Source: Yoonia vestfoldensis SKA53
Lineage (GTDB): Bacteria; Pseudomonadota; Alphaproteobacteria; Rhodobacterales; Rhodobacteraceae
DNA: 64,000 nt
Direction: 5' to 3'
Assembly (NCBI RefSeq): GCF_000152785.1
Contig: NZ_CH672414.1
Location: 1,113,563 to 1,177,562, forward strand
Shown here one piece after another: positions 25,952-35,067 of the stretch; the first letter of the stretch is position 1, and each line of letters starts with the position of its first letter. The translations under genes and the position numbers were made by a program. Under the pieces are notes generated by a model, which was not told the origin of the DNA, made no database searches, and saw only the letters and a program-made list of their open reading frames with translations.

Positions 25952-26689
25952 TCACAGCATGGCCATCCCGCCATTCACATGCAAGGTGCTGCCGGTGACA
26001 TAACCGGCCTCTTGGCTGGCCAGATACAACACCGCCGCCGCGATCTCGCCCGCCTCGCCCATCCGGCCTGCGGGGACTTGTGTCAGGATCGCGGATTTCT
26101 GGTCGTCGTTCAGCTTGTCCGTCATGGCGGTGGTGATGAAACCGGGCGCCACGCAGTTCACGGTGATGCCCCGGCTTGCGACCTCATAGGCGATGGATTT
26201 CGACATGCCGACCATGCCGGCCTTACTGGCCGCATAATTCGCCTGCCCCGGATTGCCGGTGGCCCCGACGATGGACGAGATATTCACGATCCGGCCCCAG
26301 CGCGCTTTCATCATGCCGCGGATCACGCCTTTGCACAGGCGCATGGTCGATGTCAGATTGACCTCCAGCACCGATGACCATTCCTCGTCCGACATCCGCA
26401 TGAACAGGTTGTCGCGGGTGATGCCGGCATTATTGACCAAAATATCGACAGACCCCATCAGATCGGCGGCCTGTTTGGGCAGCGCGGTCACCGCCTCGGC
26501 ATCCGACAGGTTGCAAGGCAGCACATGGGCGCGATCGCCAAGCGACGCGGCCAGCGCCTGTAGTGGTTCAACCCGTGTGCCGGACAGCGCGACGGTCGCA
26601 CCGGCGTCATAAAGTGCCTTGGCAATCGCGCCGCCAATGCCACCTGACGCGCCCGTAATCAGTGCCGTTTTTCCAGTTAAATCAAACAT
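25952..26689 (-). CDS. fabG: 3-oxoacyl-[acyl-carrier-protein] reductase
   Basis: NADPH-dependent short-chain dehydrogenase; 245 residues starting MFDLTGKTALITGASGGIG at 26687-26689 with AAGGAAAACA before the ATG. The cofactor loop is TGASGGIGG (13-20). NNAG lies at about 86-89, and catalytic Ser139, Tyr152 and Lys156 are in ISSIVG and NYAASK. It follows fabD by 10 bp and is co-transcribed with it. A 46-codon upstream extension is antisense-type noise overlapping fabD and is rejected. Confidence 0.97.
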   Translation of the reverse strand: MFDLTGKTALITGASGGIGGAIAKALYDAGATVALSGTRVEPLQALAASLGDRAHVLPCNLSDAEAVTALPKQAADLMGSVDILVNNAGITRDNLFMRMSDEEWSSVLEVNLTSTMRLCKGVIRGMMKARWGRIVNISSIVGATGNPGQANYAASKAGMVGMSKSIAYEVASRGITVNCVAPGFITTAMTDKLNDDQKSAILTQVPAGRMGEAGEIAAAVLYLASQEAGYVTGSTLHVNGGMAML

Positions 26690-26699
26690 TTGTTTTCCT

Positions 26700-27638
26700 T
26701 TATTCATGCAGTGCAGCAGCCATGGCCACCACATCCTCGGGGGTGCCAATGGCGGTGGCGGCCAGATCACGGTTGATCCGCTTGACCATGCCGGACAGGG
26801 CCTTGCCCGCCCCGATTTCATAGACATGCGTCACACCCTGCGCCGCCATGAAAGCCACGCTTTCGCGCCAGCGCACCGACCCCGTGACCTGTGCGACCAG
26901 CAATTTGCGGATCTGCGCAGGGTCGCTGACAACATCGGCCAGCACATTGGCGACCAGCCCCACGACAGGCGGGGTGATCGACACGCCGTCAAGCGCCTGC
27001 GCCATCACATCGGCCGCAGGGGCCATCAGGCTGCAATGAAACGGCGCAGAAACAGGCAGCAGCATGGCGCGCTTGGCCCCTTTGAGTTTCGCAATCTCCA
27101 GCGCGCGTTCCACCGCGGCCTTGTGGCCAGAGACAACCACCTGCCCCGGATCATTGTCATTGGCAGCCTCGCAAACCTCGCCTTGGGCGGCTTCTTCGGC
27201 CACAGCGCGGGCCTGATCAAAATCGAGACCCAGCAACACGGCCATCGCGCCCACCCCCACCGGCACGGCATCTTGCATGGCACGGCCACGGACGCGCAAC
27301 AGGCGCGCGGTATCGGCGATGGTCAAGGCGCGCGCCGCGGCCAGGGCGGCATATTCGCCAAGGCTGTGACCAGCCACGAAACGGGCGGCGGTCACATCCA
27401 CGCCTTCGGCCTCCAGCGCGCGGATCGTGGCCAGCGATGTGGCCATCAACGCAGGCTGCGCATTCTGTGTCAGGGTCAGCGTGTCGATATCGCCCTCCCA
27501 GATCAGCGCAGACAGGTTTTCGCCCAAAGCGTCGTCAACCTCGTCAAACACGGCCTTTGCCGCCGGATAGGCCATCGCAAGCGCGCGCCCCATCCCGATT
27601 GTCTGCGCCCCTTGGCCGGGAAAAACGAATGCCCGCAT
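26700..27638 (-). CDS. fabD: Malonyl CoA-acyl carrier protein transacylase
   Basis: Transfers malonyl from CoA to ACP. 312 residues starting MRAFVFPGQGAQ at 27636-27638 with AAGGAG upstream; the further upstream TTG is unlikely. Active-site Ser92 is in GHSLGEYAAL, the catalytic His in SAPFHCSLM, and the GQ motif at residues 8-9. First gene of the fabD-fabG-acpP-fabF-mltG group. Confidence 0.97.
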   Translation of the reverse strand: MRAFVFPGQGAQTIGMGRALAMAYPAAKAVFDEVDDALGENLSALIWEGDIDTLTLTQNAQPALMATSLATIRALEAEGVDVTAARFVAGHSLGEYAALAAARALTIADTARLLRVRGRAMQDAVPVGVGAMAVLLGLDFDQARAVAEEAAQGEVCEAANDNDPGQVVVSGHKAAVERALEIAKLKGAKRAMLLPVSAPFHCSLMAPAADVMAQALDGVSITPPVVGLVANVLADVVSDPAQIRKLLVAQVTGSVRWRESVAFMAAQGVTHVYEIGAGKALSGMVKRINRDLAATAIGTPEDVVAMAAALHE

Positions 27639-27806
27639 CGAGAGCTTCTCCTTCAAATTGTTCGATCATGCGGGTTTACCCTGCGCAACCGGACACGGCA
27701 AGCAGACTGGGCCTCGCGCAGAATTGCACATTGTCTCTGCATGGTGGCGTCTATGCGCGGCGGGGCTTGGCTGCTATCTGGGGGCGATCGTAACGAGGAT
27801 TTAGCA

Positions 27807-29000
27807 ATGTCAGTATCCAATACCGCCCGCAGCTATGGCACCGTCACCAAGACCTTTCACTGGCTGACCGCGCTTTTGATCTTGATGATCGCGCCTTTGG
27901 GGATGATCGCACACGATCTGCCTTACGGCACCGATGCGGAACTGGCGCAAAAGGCGTTTTTGTTTTCGCTGCATAAAACGCTTGGGGTCACGGTGTTTTT
28001 CGTGGCGCTGGCGCGCATTCTATGGGCGCTTGGGCAGGTCAAACCGGGGGCGTTAACCGCGCCCCACAGCGCGCAAGCAATGATCGCAAGCCTTGTGCAT
28101 TGGCTTTTATATATCAGCATTGTCGCTGTGCCACTTACCGGCTGGGTGCATCACGCCGCGACCAGCGGCTTTGCCCCGATCTGGTGGCCCTTCGGCCAAG
28201 ACCTGCCATTGGTGCCAAAATCCCAAAGCCTGGCCGAGGTCACAGCGGTCCTGCATGGGCTGTTCAGCCAGATCATGATCGCATCAATCGCCTTGCATGT
28301 TGCTGGGGCGTTCAAACATCACCTGATCGACAAAGACGCAACGTTGCGCCGGATGTGGTTTGGCAAAACCAACGCAGCGGGCTTGGGCGGGGCGCATGGC
28401 AGCTGGCGCGCGCCGGTGGCGGCACTGGCGATCTTTGCGCTGACGGGCGGCATTGGTGCGGCGGTGGCTCTGGTCCAATCGTATGATACAGCCGCACCGG
28501 CCCAAATCGCGCTGGAACAGGTCAGCGCCGGTTGGACAGTGACCGATGGCCAGATCAGCATTGGCATCACCCAATTGGGCAGCAATGTGCAGGGCAGCTT
28601 TACCGATTGGACCGCCGCGATCAACTTTGACCCTGCCGCCACCGGCATCGCGGGCGAGGTCAGCACGACCATTTCGATCCCATCGCTGACGCTGGGGTCA
28701 GTGACATCGCAGGCGATGGGGGCAGATTTCTTTGACAGCGCAACCTATCCGACGGCGCGCTTTACCGGCGCGATCATCGCAGAGGCCGGCAGCTATACCG
28801 CCGATGGCGTGCTGGCGATCAAAGGCAGCGAAGTGCCGGTCCGCTTTCCTTTCGATCTGACGGTCGCGGGCGATACCGCAGAGATGTCGGGCACCCTGAC
28901 ACTGGACCGGCGCGATTTCGGCATCGGCGCGTCGATGGCGGATGAAAGCAGCCTTGGCTTTGCGGTGGATGTAACGCTGTCAGTCAGCGCAACACGCTAG
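27807..29000 (+). CDS. Cytochrome b561-YceI fusion protein
   Basis: 397 residues joining two families. Residues 1 to about 200 are a di-heme cytochrome b561/Ni-hydrogenase b-type membrane domain with four helices and candidate heme ligands in FHWLTALLIL, SLHKTLGVT, VHWLLYIS and ALHVAG. After a further helix (about 208-227), residues about 235-397 form a YceI-like periplasmic lipocalin domain (GWTVTDGQISIGI, GSFTDWTAAINFDP, ADFFDSATYPTARF). YceI proteins bind isoprenoids, so electron transfer coupled to a bound quinone-like lipid is plausible. ATG at 27807 follows GAGGAT. A separate yceI gene lies convergent to it. Confidence 0.9.
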   Translation: MSVSNTARSYGTVTKTFHWLTALLILMIAPLGMIAHDLPYGTDAELAQKAFLFSLHKTLGVTVFFVALARILWALGQVKPGALTAPHSAQAMIASLVHWLLYISIVAVPLTGWVHHAATSGFAPIWWPFGQDLPLVPKSQSLAEVTAVLHGLFSQIMIASIALHVAGAFKHHLIDKDATLRRMWFGKTNAAGLGGAHGSWRAPVAALAIFALTGGIGAAVALVQSYDTAAPAQIALEQVSAGWTVTDGQISIGITQLGSNVQGSFTDWTAAINFDPAATGIAGEVSTTISIPSLTLGSVTSQAMGADFFDSATYPTARFTGAIIAEAGSYTADGVLAIKGSEVPVRFPFDLTVAGDTAEMSGTLTLDRRDFGIGASMADESSLGFAVDVTLSVSATR

Positions 29001-29040
29001 GAAGGGGGCGCCCCCTCCCCCCCGCAAAAGGCACAAAAAA

Positions 29041-29066
29041 ACCGCGCTGGATTTCGCCAGCGCGGT
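29041..29066 (-). terminator. Intrinsic terminator after yceI
   Basis: ACCGCGCTGG (29041-29050) and CCAGCGCGGT (29057-29066) form a 10-bp stem with a 6-base loop. On the minus strand it is followed by TTTTTTG. It sits 24 bp past the yceI stop. Confidence 0.85.
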
Positions 29067-29090
29067 GTCATGTTTTGCGGTGATGGCGGC

Positions 29091-29660
29091 TTATTCGGCC
29101 TGCATCGCCTCGATCGAGATCATCACTTCGACTTCGTCGCTGACGAAAGGCGCGAAATTGCCGACGTTGAAATCGGACCGCAGCAAGGTGGTTGTTGCAT
29201 CAAAACCGGCCCAGCCCTTGTTTTCCATCGGATGCATACCGGCCTGGTTCAGCGTGGCGTCCAGCACGACGCTTTTGGTCACGCCGTTCAGCGTCAGATC
29301 ACCCGTGATCAGCGCGGTGGTGTCGCCGGTCACTTCGATCCCGGTAGAGGTAAAACTCACCATTTCATCATCGGCGGCATCAAAGAAATCCGCGCTCATG
29401 AAATGGTTGAAACGGCCTTCCCAGCCGGTCAGCATGGTGCGCACAGGAAAAGACACATTGACCGATGACGCGGCGGGGTTTGCCTGGTCAAAGTCGATTT
29501 CGCCGTCAAAGCCCGAGAACATGCCATAAGTGGTCGAGAACCCAAGATGGTTATAGCTGAACACGATCTGGCTGTGGCTGGCGTCCAGAACATAGGTTTC
29601 GGCGACGACAGGCGCGGCCAACAGCATGGCGAAGGCGGCGGTCGAAAGGATCTTTTTCAT
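29091..29660 (-). CDS. YceI family periplasmic protein
   Basis: 189 residues with a clear signal peptide (MKKILSTAAFAMLLAAPVVA, cut after AVA-type site). Then comes the YceI beta-barrel: YVLDASHSQIVFSYNHLGFSTTYGMFSGFDGEIDFD, the MSADFFDAADDEMVSFTS loop and LNGVTKSVVL. The family binds long polyisoprenoid lipids in the periplasm. Convergent with the b561-YceI fusion, suggesting both act on related lipids; function in this organism is unknown. Confidence 0.92.
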   Translation of the reverse strand: MKKILSTAAFAMLLAAPVVAETYVLDASHSQIVFSYNHLGFSTTYGMFSGFDGEIDFDQANPAASSVNVSFPVRTMLTGWEGRFNHFMSADFFDAADDEMVSFTSTGIEVTGDTTALITGDLTLNGVTKSVVLDATLNQAGMHPMENKGWAGFDATTTLLRSDFNVGNFAPFVSDEVEVMISIEAMQAE

Positions 29661-29763
29661 GGGTCAACTCCAATGTTTATACGATTCCCATAGGCCCGTT
29701 TGCGTCCCAAAACACAATTGCGCAATTCCGAACATACAGTGTTCGATGACACGCGATGCGCGA

Positions 29764-30324
29764 TCAGGTAACGCGCGGATCGCCTATCACGTCGCGCGCA
29801 AGGCGGTCGTGCAACGCGTCCAACCGGGGCGCGCTGGCCATGGCGATGCAGATCGACAGCACGGTGTCATTGCCCTGCAGGACCAGCAGCGCGGTGCCAC
29901 TTGCGTCATCGCGTTGCGTCGCGATATCGGTGATCTGGGCAAAATCATGCGTTTGCAGGATCGTCGGGCGGCCCGCACGGTTACGGATCACCTGATGAAT
30001 CTCGCGGATGCTGGTGTCGATATGGATCTCGGTTCGGGTGCCACGGCTTGCGAACCATAACAGATAGGCCGCCACCGCCCCCAAAAGCGCCACCACAGCC
30101 ATGCGAAACGGGGTCAGCGCCACGCCAAACATCAGCGGCGTCAGCGTTGCCACGCCCGCAGCCATGACCAGGCACGCCATGCCTAACACCAAACAGGCCG
30201 ATTGCAGCAGAACAAAGCCGAAGGATTCGCCCCTCTCACTGCGGATCAGATAGCCCCAATAAGTATCTTCAACGGCGACCAACGGCTGCGGTTTGAAAAA
30301 TGCCATGATCGTGTCATTGCTCAT
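29764..30324 (-). CDS. Hypothetical inner-membrane protein
   Basis: 186 residues, start MSNDTIMAFFKPQPLV at 30322-30324 with AGGAGG upstream. Two hydrophobic segments (about residues 37-60, VLLQSACLVLGMACLVMAAGVATL, and about 68-90, RMAVVALLGAVAAYLLWFA) flank a short loop. They are followed by a soluble part with RTEIHIDTSIREIHQVIRNRAGR and ICIAMASAPRLDALHDRLARDV. No family was recognised with confidence. It is divergent from rpsF, sharing the 264-bp gap. The soluble part looks like a small PH-type domain, but this is a guess. Confidence 0.8.
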   Translation of the reverse strand: MSNDTIMAFFKPQPLVAVEDTYWGYLIRSERGESFGFVLLQSACLVLGMACLVMAAGVATLTPLMFGVALTPFRMAVVALLGAVAAYLLWFASRGTRTEIHIDTSIREIHQVIRNRAGRPTILQTHDFAQITDIATQRDDASGTALLVLQGNDTVLSICIAMASAPRLDALHDRLARDVIGDPRVT

Positions 30325-30451
30325 CTGGGTCGGGTTCCTCCTTGCCGACCCAGCATAGCCGCAAAAGACGACCAGAAATGGGCAACAGCAAGGCCGCGTC
30401 TGGCAAATGGGCCGCATCTGACCGAAGCCAGGCAAAACAGGCCGCCAAGGC

Positions 30452-30479
30452 TTGCATTGCAGCCCAAGCTGCGTATAAG
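30452..30479 (+). promoter_or_regulatory. Predicted promoter of the rpsF operon
   Basis: TTGCAT (30452-30457) and TATAAG (30474-30479) are spaced 16 bp apart, a reasonable sigma-70-type pair. It predicts a leader of about 100 nt before rpsF. Confidence 0.5.
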
Positions 30480-30524
30480 GCGGCATCCTTCTGCGGATGT
30501 TATGAACTGCGCAGTCTCTCGTGG

Positions 30525-30552
30525 ATGGGGTGCAGAAGGCTCACTGCCCCAT
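30525..30552 (+). promoter_or_regulatory. Hairpin in the rpsF leader
   Basis: ATGGG/CCCAT and GCAG/CTGC stack around a 2-base bulge, ending 36 nt before the rpsF start. Leaders of rpsF operons in many bacteria bind the S6:S18 complex for feedback control. The known CCG-bulge consensus was not confirmed here, so this is only a candidate. Confidence 0.3.
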
Positions 30553-30588
30553 TCTTTGAAATGCGCCGAGAAAAGAACTGGAGTATGC

Positions 30589-30990
30589 ATGCCGCTGTAT
30601 GAGCATGTGATGATTGCGCGTCAGGACTTGTCCAACACGCAAGCCGAAGCCCTGATCGAACATTTCGGGACCATTCTTGCCGACAACGGTGGCAAGCTCT
30701 TGGAAAACGAATATTGGGGCGTCAAGACGATGGCCTACAAGATCAACAAGAACCGCAAGGGCCATTACGCCCTGCTGCGCACCGATGCGCCCGCACCAGC
30801 GATCCAGGAAATGGAACGCCTGATGCGCCTGAACGAAGACGTCATGCGCGTGCTGACCATCAAGGTCGATGCCCACGAAGACGGCCCATCCGTGCAGATG
30901 CAAAAGCGCGAAGAGCGTGGCGACCGTGGCGATCGCCCCGATCGTGGTGACCGCGGTGACCGTGGCGGCGAACGCCGCGAACGTCGTTGA
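30589..30990 (+). CDS. rpsF: 30S ribosomal protein S6
   Basis: 133 residues: a normal S6 body (MPLYEHVMIARQDLSNTQAEALIEHF, YWGVKTMAYKINKNRKGHYALL, RLMRLNEDVMRVLTIKVDAHE) plus a C-terminal tail of about 30 residues made of Gly-Asp-Arg repeats. S6 binds S18 on the 30S platform. The start ATG at 30589 has GGAG 5 bp upstream; the long upstream extension of the frame lies in the leader and is not coding. First gene of rpsF-rpsR-rplI. Confidence 0.97.
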   Translation: MPLYEHVMIARQDLSNTQAEALIEHFGTILADNGGKLLENEYWGVKTMAYKINKNRKGHYALLRTDAPAPAIQEMERLMRLNEDVMRVLTIKVDAHEDGPSVQMQKREERGDRGDRPDRGDRGDRGGERRERR

Positions 30991-31009
30991 TCAGTAAAGG
31001 ATAGCAATC

Positions 31010-31237
31010 ATGGCAACCAAACCATTCTTCCGCCGCCGCAAGTCCGATCCGTTCGAAGGCACTGATGCGCCAAAGATCGACTATAAGGACACACGCACGC
31101 TGCAGCGCTATATCTCCGAGCGTGGCAAGATCGTGCCCGCCCGCATCACTGCTGTCGGTTCCAAGAACCAGCGCGCTCTCGCCCGTGCGATCAAGCGTGC
31201 CCGGTTCCTTGCCCTGCTGCCATACGCTGTAAAGTAA
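31010..31237 (+). CDS. rpsR: 30S ribosomal protein S18
   Basis: 75 residues with [29 protein letters not shown] and the [21 protein letters not shown] signature. Binds 16S rRNA next to S6. Preceded by AAAGGATAG. Canonical gene order and length. Confidence 0.98.
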   Translation: MATKPFFRRRKSDPFEGTDAPKIDYKDTRTLQRYISERGKIVPARITAVGSKNQRALARAIKRARFLALLPYAVK

Positions 31238-31246
31238 GGACATATC

Positions 31247-31828
31247 ATGGATATCATTCTTCTCGAACGCGTGGCAAAACTCGGTCAGATGGGCCAAGTC
31301 GTATCCGTCAAGGACGGCTATGCCCGCAACTTTCTGCTGCCACAGGGCAAAGCCCTGCGGGTGAACGCGGCCAATATGGCCCGTTTCGAGGCTGAAAAGG
31401 CCCAGCTGGAAGCGCGCAACCTCGAAACCAAGAAAGAAGCACAGGCCCTTGCAGACAAGCTTGATGGCCAGCGTTTCGTCGTCATCCGTTCCGCCTCTGA
31501 CGGTGGTGCGCTTTACGGTTCGGTCACGCCACGCGATGCCGCCGAAGCCGCAACAAAAGCCGGTTTCAGCGTCGACAAAGGTCAGATCGTTCTGACCGGC
31601 GCGATCAAGGACCTTGGCCTGCATGATGTGCTGGTCAACCTGCACCCCGAAGTCACTGCCACGATCACGCTGAACGTCGCCCGTTCCGCCGAAGAGGCCC
31701 AGCTTCAGGAAGCCGGCAAATCCATCGCCGAACTGGCCGCCGAAGAAGAGGCAGCCGCCGAGTTCGAGATTCAGGAATTGTTCGACGACATCGGCGGCGC
31801 TGCCGACGGCGAAGACGACCGCGACTAA
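31247..31828 (+). CDS. rplI: 50S ribosomal protein L9
   Basis: 193 residues: N-terminal domain [36 protein letters not shown], a connecting helix rich in Glu/Ala/Lys (about 45-75), the C-terminal rRNA-binding domain, and an acidic extension (AEEEAAAEF...GEDDRD) of about 40 residues beyond the E. coli length. Such acidic tails are common in alphaproteobacteria. Ends the operon before a strong terminator. Confidence 0.97.
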   Translation: MDIILLERVAKLGQMGQVVSVKDGYARNFLLPQGKALRVNAANMARFEAEKAQLEARNLETKKEAQALADKLDGQRFVVIRSASDGGALYGSVTPRDAAEAATKAGFSVDKGQIVLTGAIKDLGLHDVLVNLHPEVTATITLNVARSAEEAQLQEAGKSIAELAAEEEAAAEFEIQELFDDIGGAADGEDDRD

Positions 31829-31850
31829 ATCTTGGCGATACGTTATTAAC

Positions 31851-31883
31851 AAGGGCCGCGGCATTTTGCCAGCGGCCCTTTTT
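31851..31883 (+). terminator. Intrinsic terminator of the rpsF-rpsR-rplI operon
   Basis: AAGGGCCGC (31851-31859) pairs with GCGGCCCTT (31872-31880), with an additional GGCA/TGCC pairing in the loop. The run TTTTT follows. Confidence 0.88.
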
Positions 31884-31969
31884 GTTTGTTCGGTCCTCGG
31901 CCAGGCACATGTGGTGACACGTCCCCCCGTACCACGCGCTGCAACATTGCCTTATTGGAAAAGATCCAG

Positions 31970-32539
31970 ATGTTTCAATTCCCCCATGACTTTGATCCTC
32001 AACCGTCACTCGCGAATGACATGCTTGAGCTTGCGCCGCTGGCGCGCACAGATATCGACGCGCTCGCCTTCGCGGCAAGTGATCCTGCCATTTGGGCTGG
32101 CCATCCGGCGCGGAACAGACACCAAAGAGACGTCTTCGACGGATATTTCACGGCTCTTCTTGATGTGGGTGGCACGCTGTTGGTGCGAGATCGCGCAACA
32201 GACGCGGTGATCGGATGCTCTGCATACTATACAGATCCTTCAGCCCCCTCGCGGCTATCAATCGGATACACTTTTCTGACCTGTGCATATTGGGGCGGCG
32301 CGACAAACTACGCGCTGAAAAGCCTGATGCTGGGTCATCTGTACCAGCATCATTCCGAAGCCTGGTTTCATATTGCGCCGCAGAATATTCGGTCGCAAAC
32401 AGCGACGATGAAACTTGGTGCGGTGTTGGCGCATGACGCTGATCTGGATCTGGGCGGCGGCCACCAACTCTGGCGGTGCTATTGCCTCTCCCGCGAATCT
32501 TGGACGCATAAAGTGTCCAGTCGCGGCACAAAAACCTGA
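31970..32539 (+). CDS. GNAT family N-acetyltransferase, RimJ/RimL-like
   Basis: 189 residues, start MFQFPHDFDPQPSLAND chosen at 31970 because the upstream 28 codons overlap the terminator. Pattern of the GNAT fold: LAPLARTDIDALAFAASDPAIWAGHP (substrate strand), LLVRDRATDAVIGCSAYY, LSIGYTFLTCAYWGGATNYALKSLMLGHLY (acetyl-CoA loop region) and HIAPQNIRSQTATMKLGAVL. Similar proteins acetylate N-termini or amines, but the substrate cannot be told. The ribosome site is weak. Confidence 0.85.
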   Translation: MFQFPHDFDPQPSLANDMLELAPLARTDIDALAFAASDPAIWAGHPARNRHQRDVFDGYFTALLDVGGTLLVRDRATDAVIGCSAYYTDPSAPSRLSIGYTFLTCAYWGGATNYALKSLMLGHLYQHHSEAWFHIAPQNIRSQTATMKLGAVLAHDADLDLGGGHQLWRCYCLSRESWTHKVSSRGTKT

Positions 32540-32669
32540 CGACAGGCCAACCCAGCCCATACAGCAGATATCCGGCGCGACAGGGCTGTCGAGATCATCG
32601 TCAAGAACACTGCACGCCCTTTGTCCGAATGGCGTGACACCATGACATGTCAAAGCAACATTTCACAAA

Positions 32670-32693
32670 AAAGGGCACCCGCAGGTGCCCTTT
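32670..32693 (-). terminator. Intrinsic terminator after tig
   Basis: AAAGGGCACC and GGTGCCCTTT form a 10-bp stem around CGCA. The minus strand continues TTTTTTG. It lies 23 bp past the tig stop. Confidence 0.85.
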
Positions 32694-32716
32694 CCCGTCG
32701 CCGCATGGCGCAGTAT

Positions 32717-34048
32717 TTATTCTTCTTCCAGCTTCTCGACCGCTTTTTGCAGGTCTTCCTTGCTGACGTCTTTTTCTGTCACGGTCGCCGCGGCAAAGAT
32801 ATGGTCAACGACCTTGTCTTCGAACATCGGCGCCTGCAATTGCTGACGGAACTGCGCGTTCTGCTGCACGAATTCAAAGAACTGGCGCTCCTGACCGGGA
32901 TATTGCCGCGCCTGGTTCATGATGGCCTGGGTCATTTCCTGATCGGTGACCTTCACGTCGGCCTTCTGGCCGATGTCAGCCAGCAACAGGCCCAGTTTCA
33001 CGCGACGTTGCGCCAGTGACTGATGCTCGTCCGTCGGCGTGATCTCGGGGTGATCGTGGCCGTGGACATCAGGGTTTTCCTCATGCCACAGCTGATGCGC
33101 GATCTGGTTGGCTTCGGCTTCGACCAGCGCCTTTGGCAGTTCGAAACTGACAACGCCGTCCAGCGCATCCAGCAAGGCACGTTTGGCCAGCGCCCGCGAC
33201 GCACCGCTATATTCAGCCTCCAGACGATCAGCGATCTGGGTCTTGAGCGTGGCCAGATCCTCGGCCCCGAATTTCGCCGCCAGCTCGTCATTGATTTCCG
33301 GCGCTTTGGGCGCGCGGACATCCTTGATGGTACAGGTGAACACGGCTGTCTTGCCGGCCAGATGGGCGGCCTGATATTCTTCGGGGAAGGTGACTTCGAC
33401 ATCCTTGACGTCGCCGGTCTTGACCTTCAGCAACCCATCCTCGAACCCGGGGATAAAGGAATTGGACCCCAGAACCAGCGGGTAATCCTCGGCGGTGCCA
33501 CCTTCAAAAGCTTCACCATCGACCTTGCCCACGAAATCCAGAACGACTTGGTCGTCCTTTTTGGCTTGGGTTTTCTTGGTCTCATAGGTCATGGCCTGCG
33601 GCGATGCGGCCAGGTTGTCCAGGGCTTCCTGCACAGCGGCGTCATCGGCCTTCACGACCATGCGCTCCAGCGTGATCTTGGCGAAATCGACTGCCGGAAT
33701 ATCGGGCAGCTTTTCATAGGACACATCGACCAGCACGTCATCGCCGGGCTTCCAGTCGGGGTTGGACATCTTCATCTCGGGCTGGCCCGCAGGGCGGTCA
33801 CCGCTACTGTCCAGATGGTCGCGCACGGCAGAATCAATGCTGTCCTGCATTGCTTCGCCCATCAGCCGCTCGCCATATTGCTTGCGCAGCAATGCCATCG
33901 GGACCTTGCCCTTGCGAAAGCCTTTCATCTCGATGGTTGGCTGGGCTTCTTTGAGCTTTTCTTCAACCTTCGCGTCCAGCTCTGCCGCTGTGACGGTGAT
34001 GGCATAGCCGCGCTTGAGGCCGTCGTTCAGGGTCTCGGTGACCTGCAT
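32717..34048 (-). CDS. tig: Trigger factor
   Basis: Ribosome-bound chaperone and prolyl isomerase, 443 residues. The N-terminal ribosome-binding domain contains [17 protein letters not shown] (signature loop). The FKBP-type domain (about 150-240: [45 protein letters not shown]) and a helical C-terminal chaperone domain (to VEKLEEE) follow. AAAGGACAAC precedes the ATG. Just downstream of tRNA-Leu on the same strand. Confidence 0.97.
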   Translation of the reverse strand: MQVTETLNDGLKRGYAITVTAAELDAKVEEKLKEAQPTIEMKGFRKGKVPMALLRKQYGERLMGEAMQDSIDSAVRDHLDSSGDRPAGQPEMKMSNPDWKPGDDVLVDVSYEKLPDIPAVDFAKITLERMVVKADDAAVQEALDNLAASPQAMTYETKKTQAKKDDQVVLDFVGKVDGEAFEGGTAEDYPLVLGSNSFIPGFEDGLLKVKTGDVKDVEVTFPEEYQAAHLAGKTAVFTCTIKDVRAPKAPEINDELAAKFGAEDLATLKTQIADRLEAEYSGASRALAKRALLDALDGVVSFELPKALVEAEANQIAHQLWHEENPDVHGHDHPEITPTDEHQSLAQRRVKLGLLLADIGQKADVKVTDQEMTQAIMNQARQYPGQERQFFEFVQQNAQFRQQLQAPMFEDKVVDHIFAAATVTEKDVSKEDLQKAVEKLEEE

Positions 34049-34071
34049 GTGTTGTCCTTTTTTTCACTACC

Positions 34072-34156
34072 TGGTGCGGGTGGAGGGACTTGAACCCCCA
34101 CGCCTTGCGGCGCCAGAACCTAAATCTGGTGCGTCTACCAATTTCGCCACACCCGC
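34072..34156 (-). tRNA. tRNA-Leu, anticodon UAG
   Basis: Minus-strand cloverleaf of 85 nt, reading from GCGGGTG at 34156. The acceptor stem GCGGGTG pairs with CACCCGC. The anticodon stem is CCAGA/TCTGG with loop TTTAGGT, giving anticodon TAG (reads CUN leucine codons). A long variable arm typical of leucine tRNAs and a GGTTCAAGTCC T-arm follow, then an encoded CCA end (34072-34074). Confidence 0.95.
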
Positions 34157-34166
34157 ATGATCAAAA

Positions 34167-34190
34167 GGGGCAGGTTTTCACGCCTGCCCC
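34167..34190 (-). terminator. Terminator-like hairpin upstream of tRNA-Leu
   Basis: GGGGCAGG (34167-34174) and CCTGCCCC (34183-34190) form an 8-bp stem; on the minus strand it is followed by TTTTG. It is oriented to stop minus-strand transcription arriving from the glnB side, where no minus-strand gene is known. Confidence 0.6.
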
Positions 34191-34367
34191 ATGTTGGGCG
34201 CTGTCTAGCAAAGCTGGTGGCGGGATGCGAGAGGAAAAATCGCCTGCGCGCCACTGGGTGAAATGGTTGCTAAACGCGGCAGGGCTTTGCAGGTCCGGCG
34301 CAATCAGCCCCGACCCTAAGGCCAACACCTGCGCATCGGCGCGCCCCACCCGCCCCCATCGTTAGAG

Positions 34368-34402
34368 CCCAAATATCCCGGGGGTCCGGGGGCTGGCCCC
34401 CG
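34368..34402. repeat. GC-rich palindromic repeat (CCCAAATATCCCGGGGG type)
   Basis: CCCAAATATCCCGGGGGTCC is followed by CGGGGG-CTGG-CCCCCG (34387-34402), a 6-bp GC hairpin. It resembles the AAATACTCCCG arm in the GTA spacer, suggesting related dispersed intergenic elements. Confidence 0.55.
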
Positions 34403-34634
34403 CCGTGTGGCCCCCCCCTGCCACAGCGGCCACAATCAGCACCTGTGCGATGCTGGCCGTTTGGGCGAGCCTCAGCAAATATGTCAAAAGATGGGCCTTA
34501 AAGTTTTCATTAAGCATGTTATTTGTGCAAACAGCCCAAGATGTAATCACATATATCTGTTTCCGACGGTGCATGCGCATCAAGACTTTGCCACGAATTG
34601 TCCCCATGCAACAGAAATGGTCTCACCGCTGTGA

Positions 34635-34997
<363 letters not shown>

Positions 34998-35067
34998 CAC
35001 CGCTTGCCGCCGCCCGGTTGGGCGTACGCCAAGCAAAACCCGAGATGCTACAGAAAGGTGCCCAAGA

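Noticed and set aside
34362-34607. 81-codon minus-strand frame upstream of glnB
   Set aside because: No ribosome site, passes through the GC palindrome and has random composition. The orphan terminator is instead noted as possible RNA evidence.
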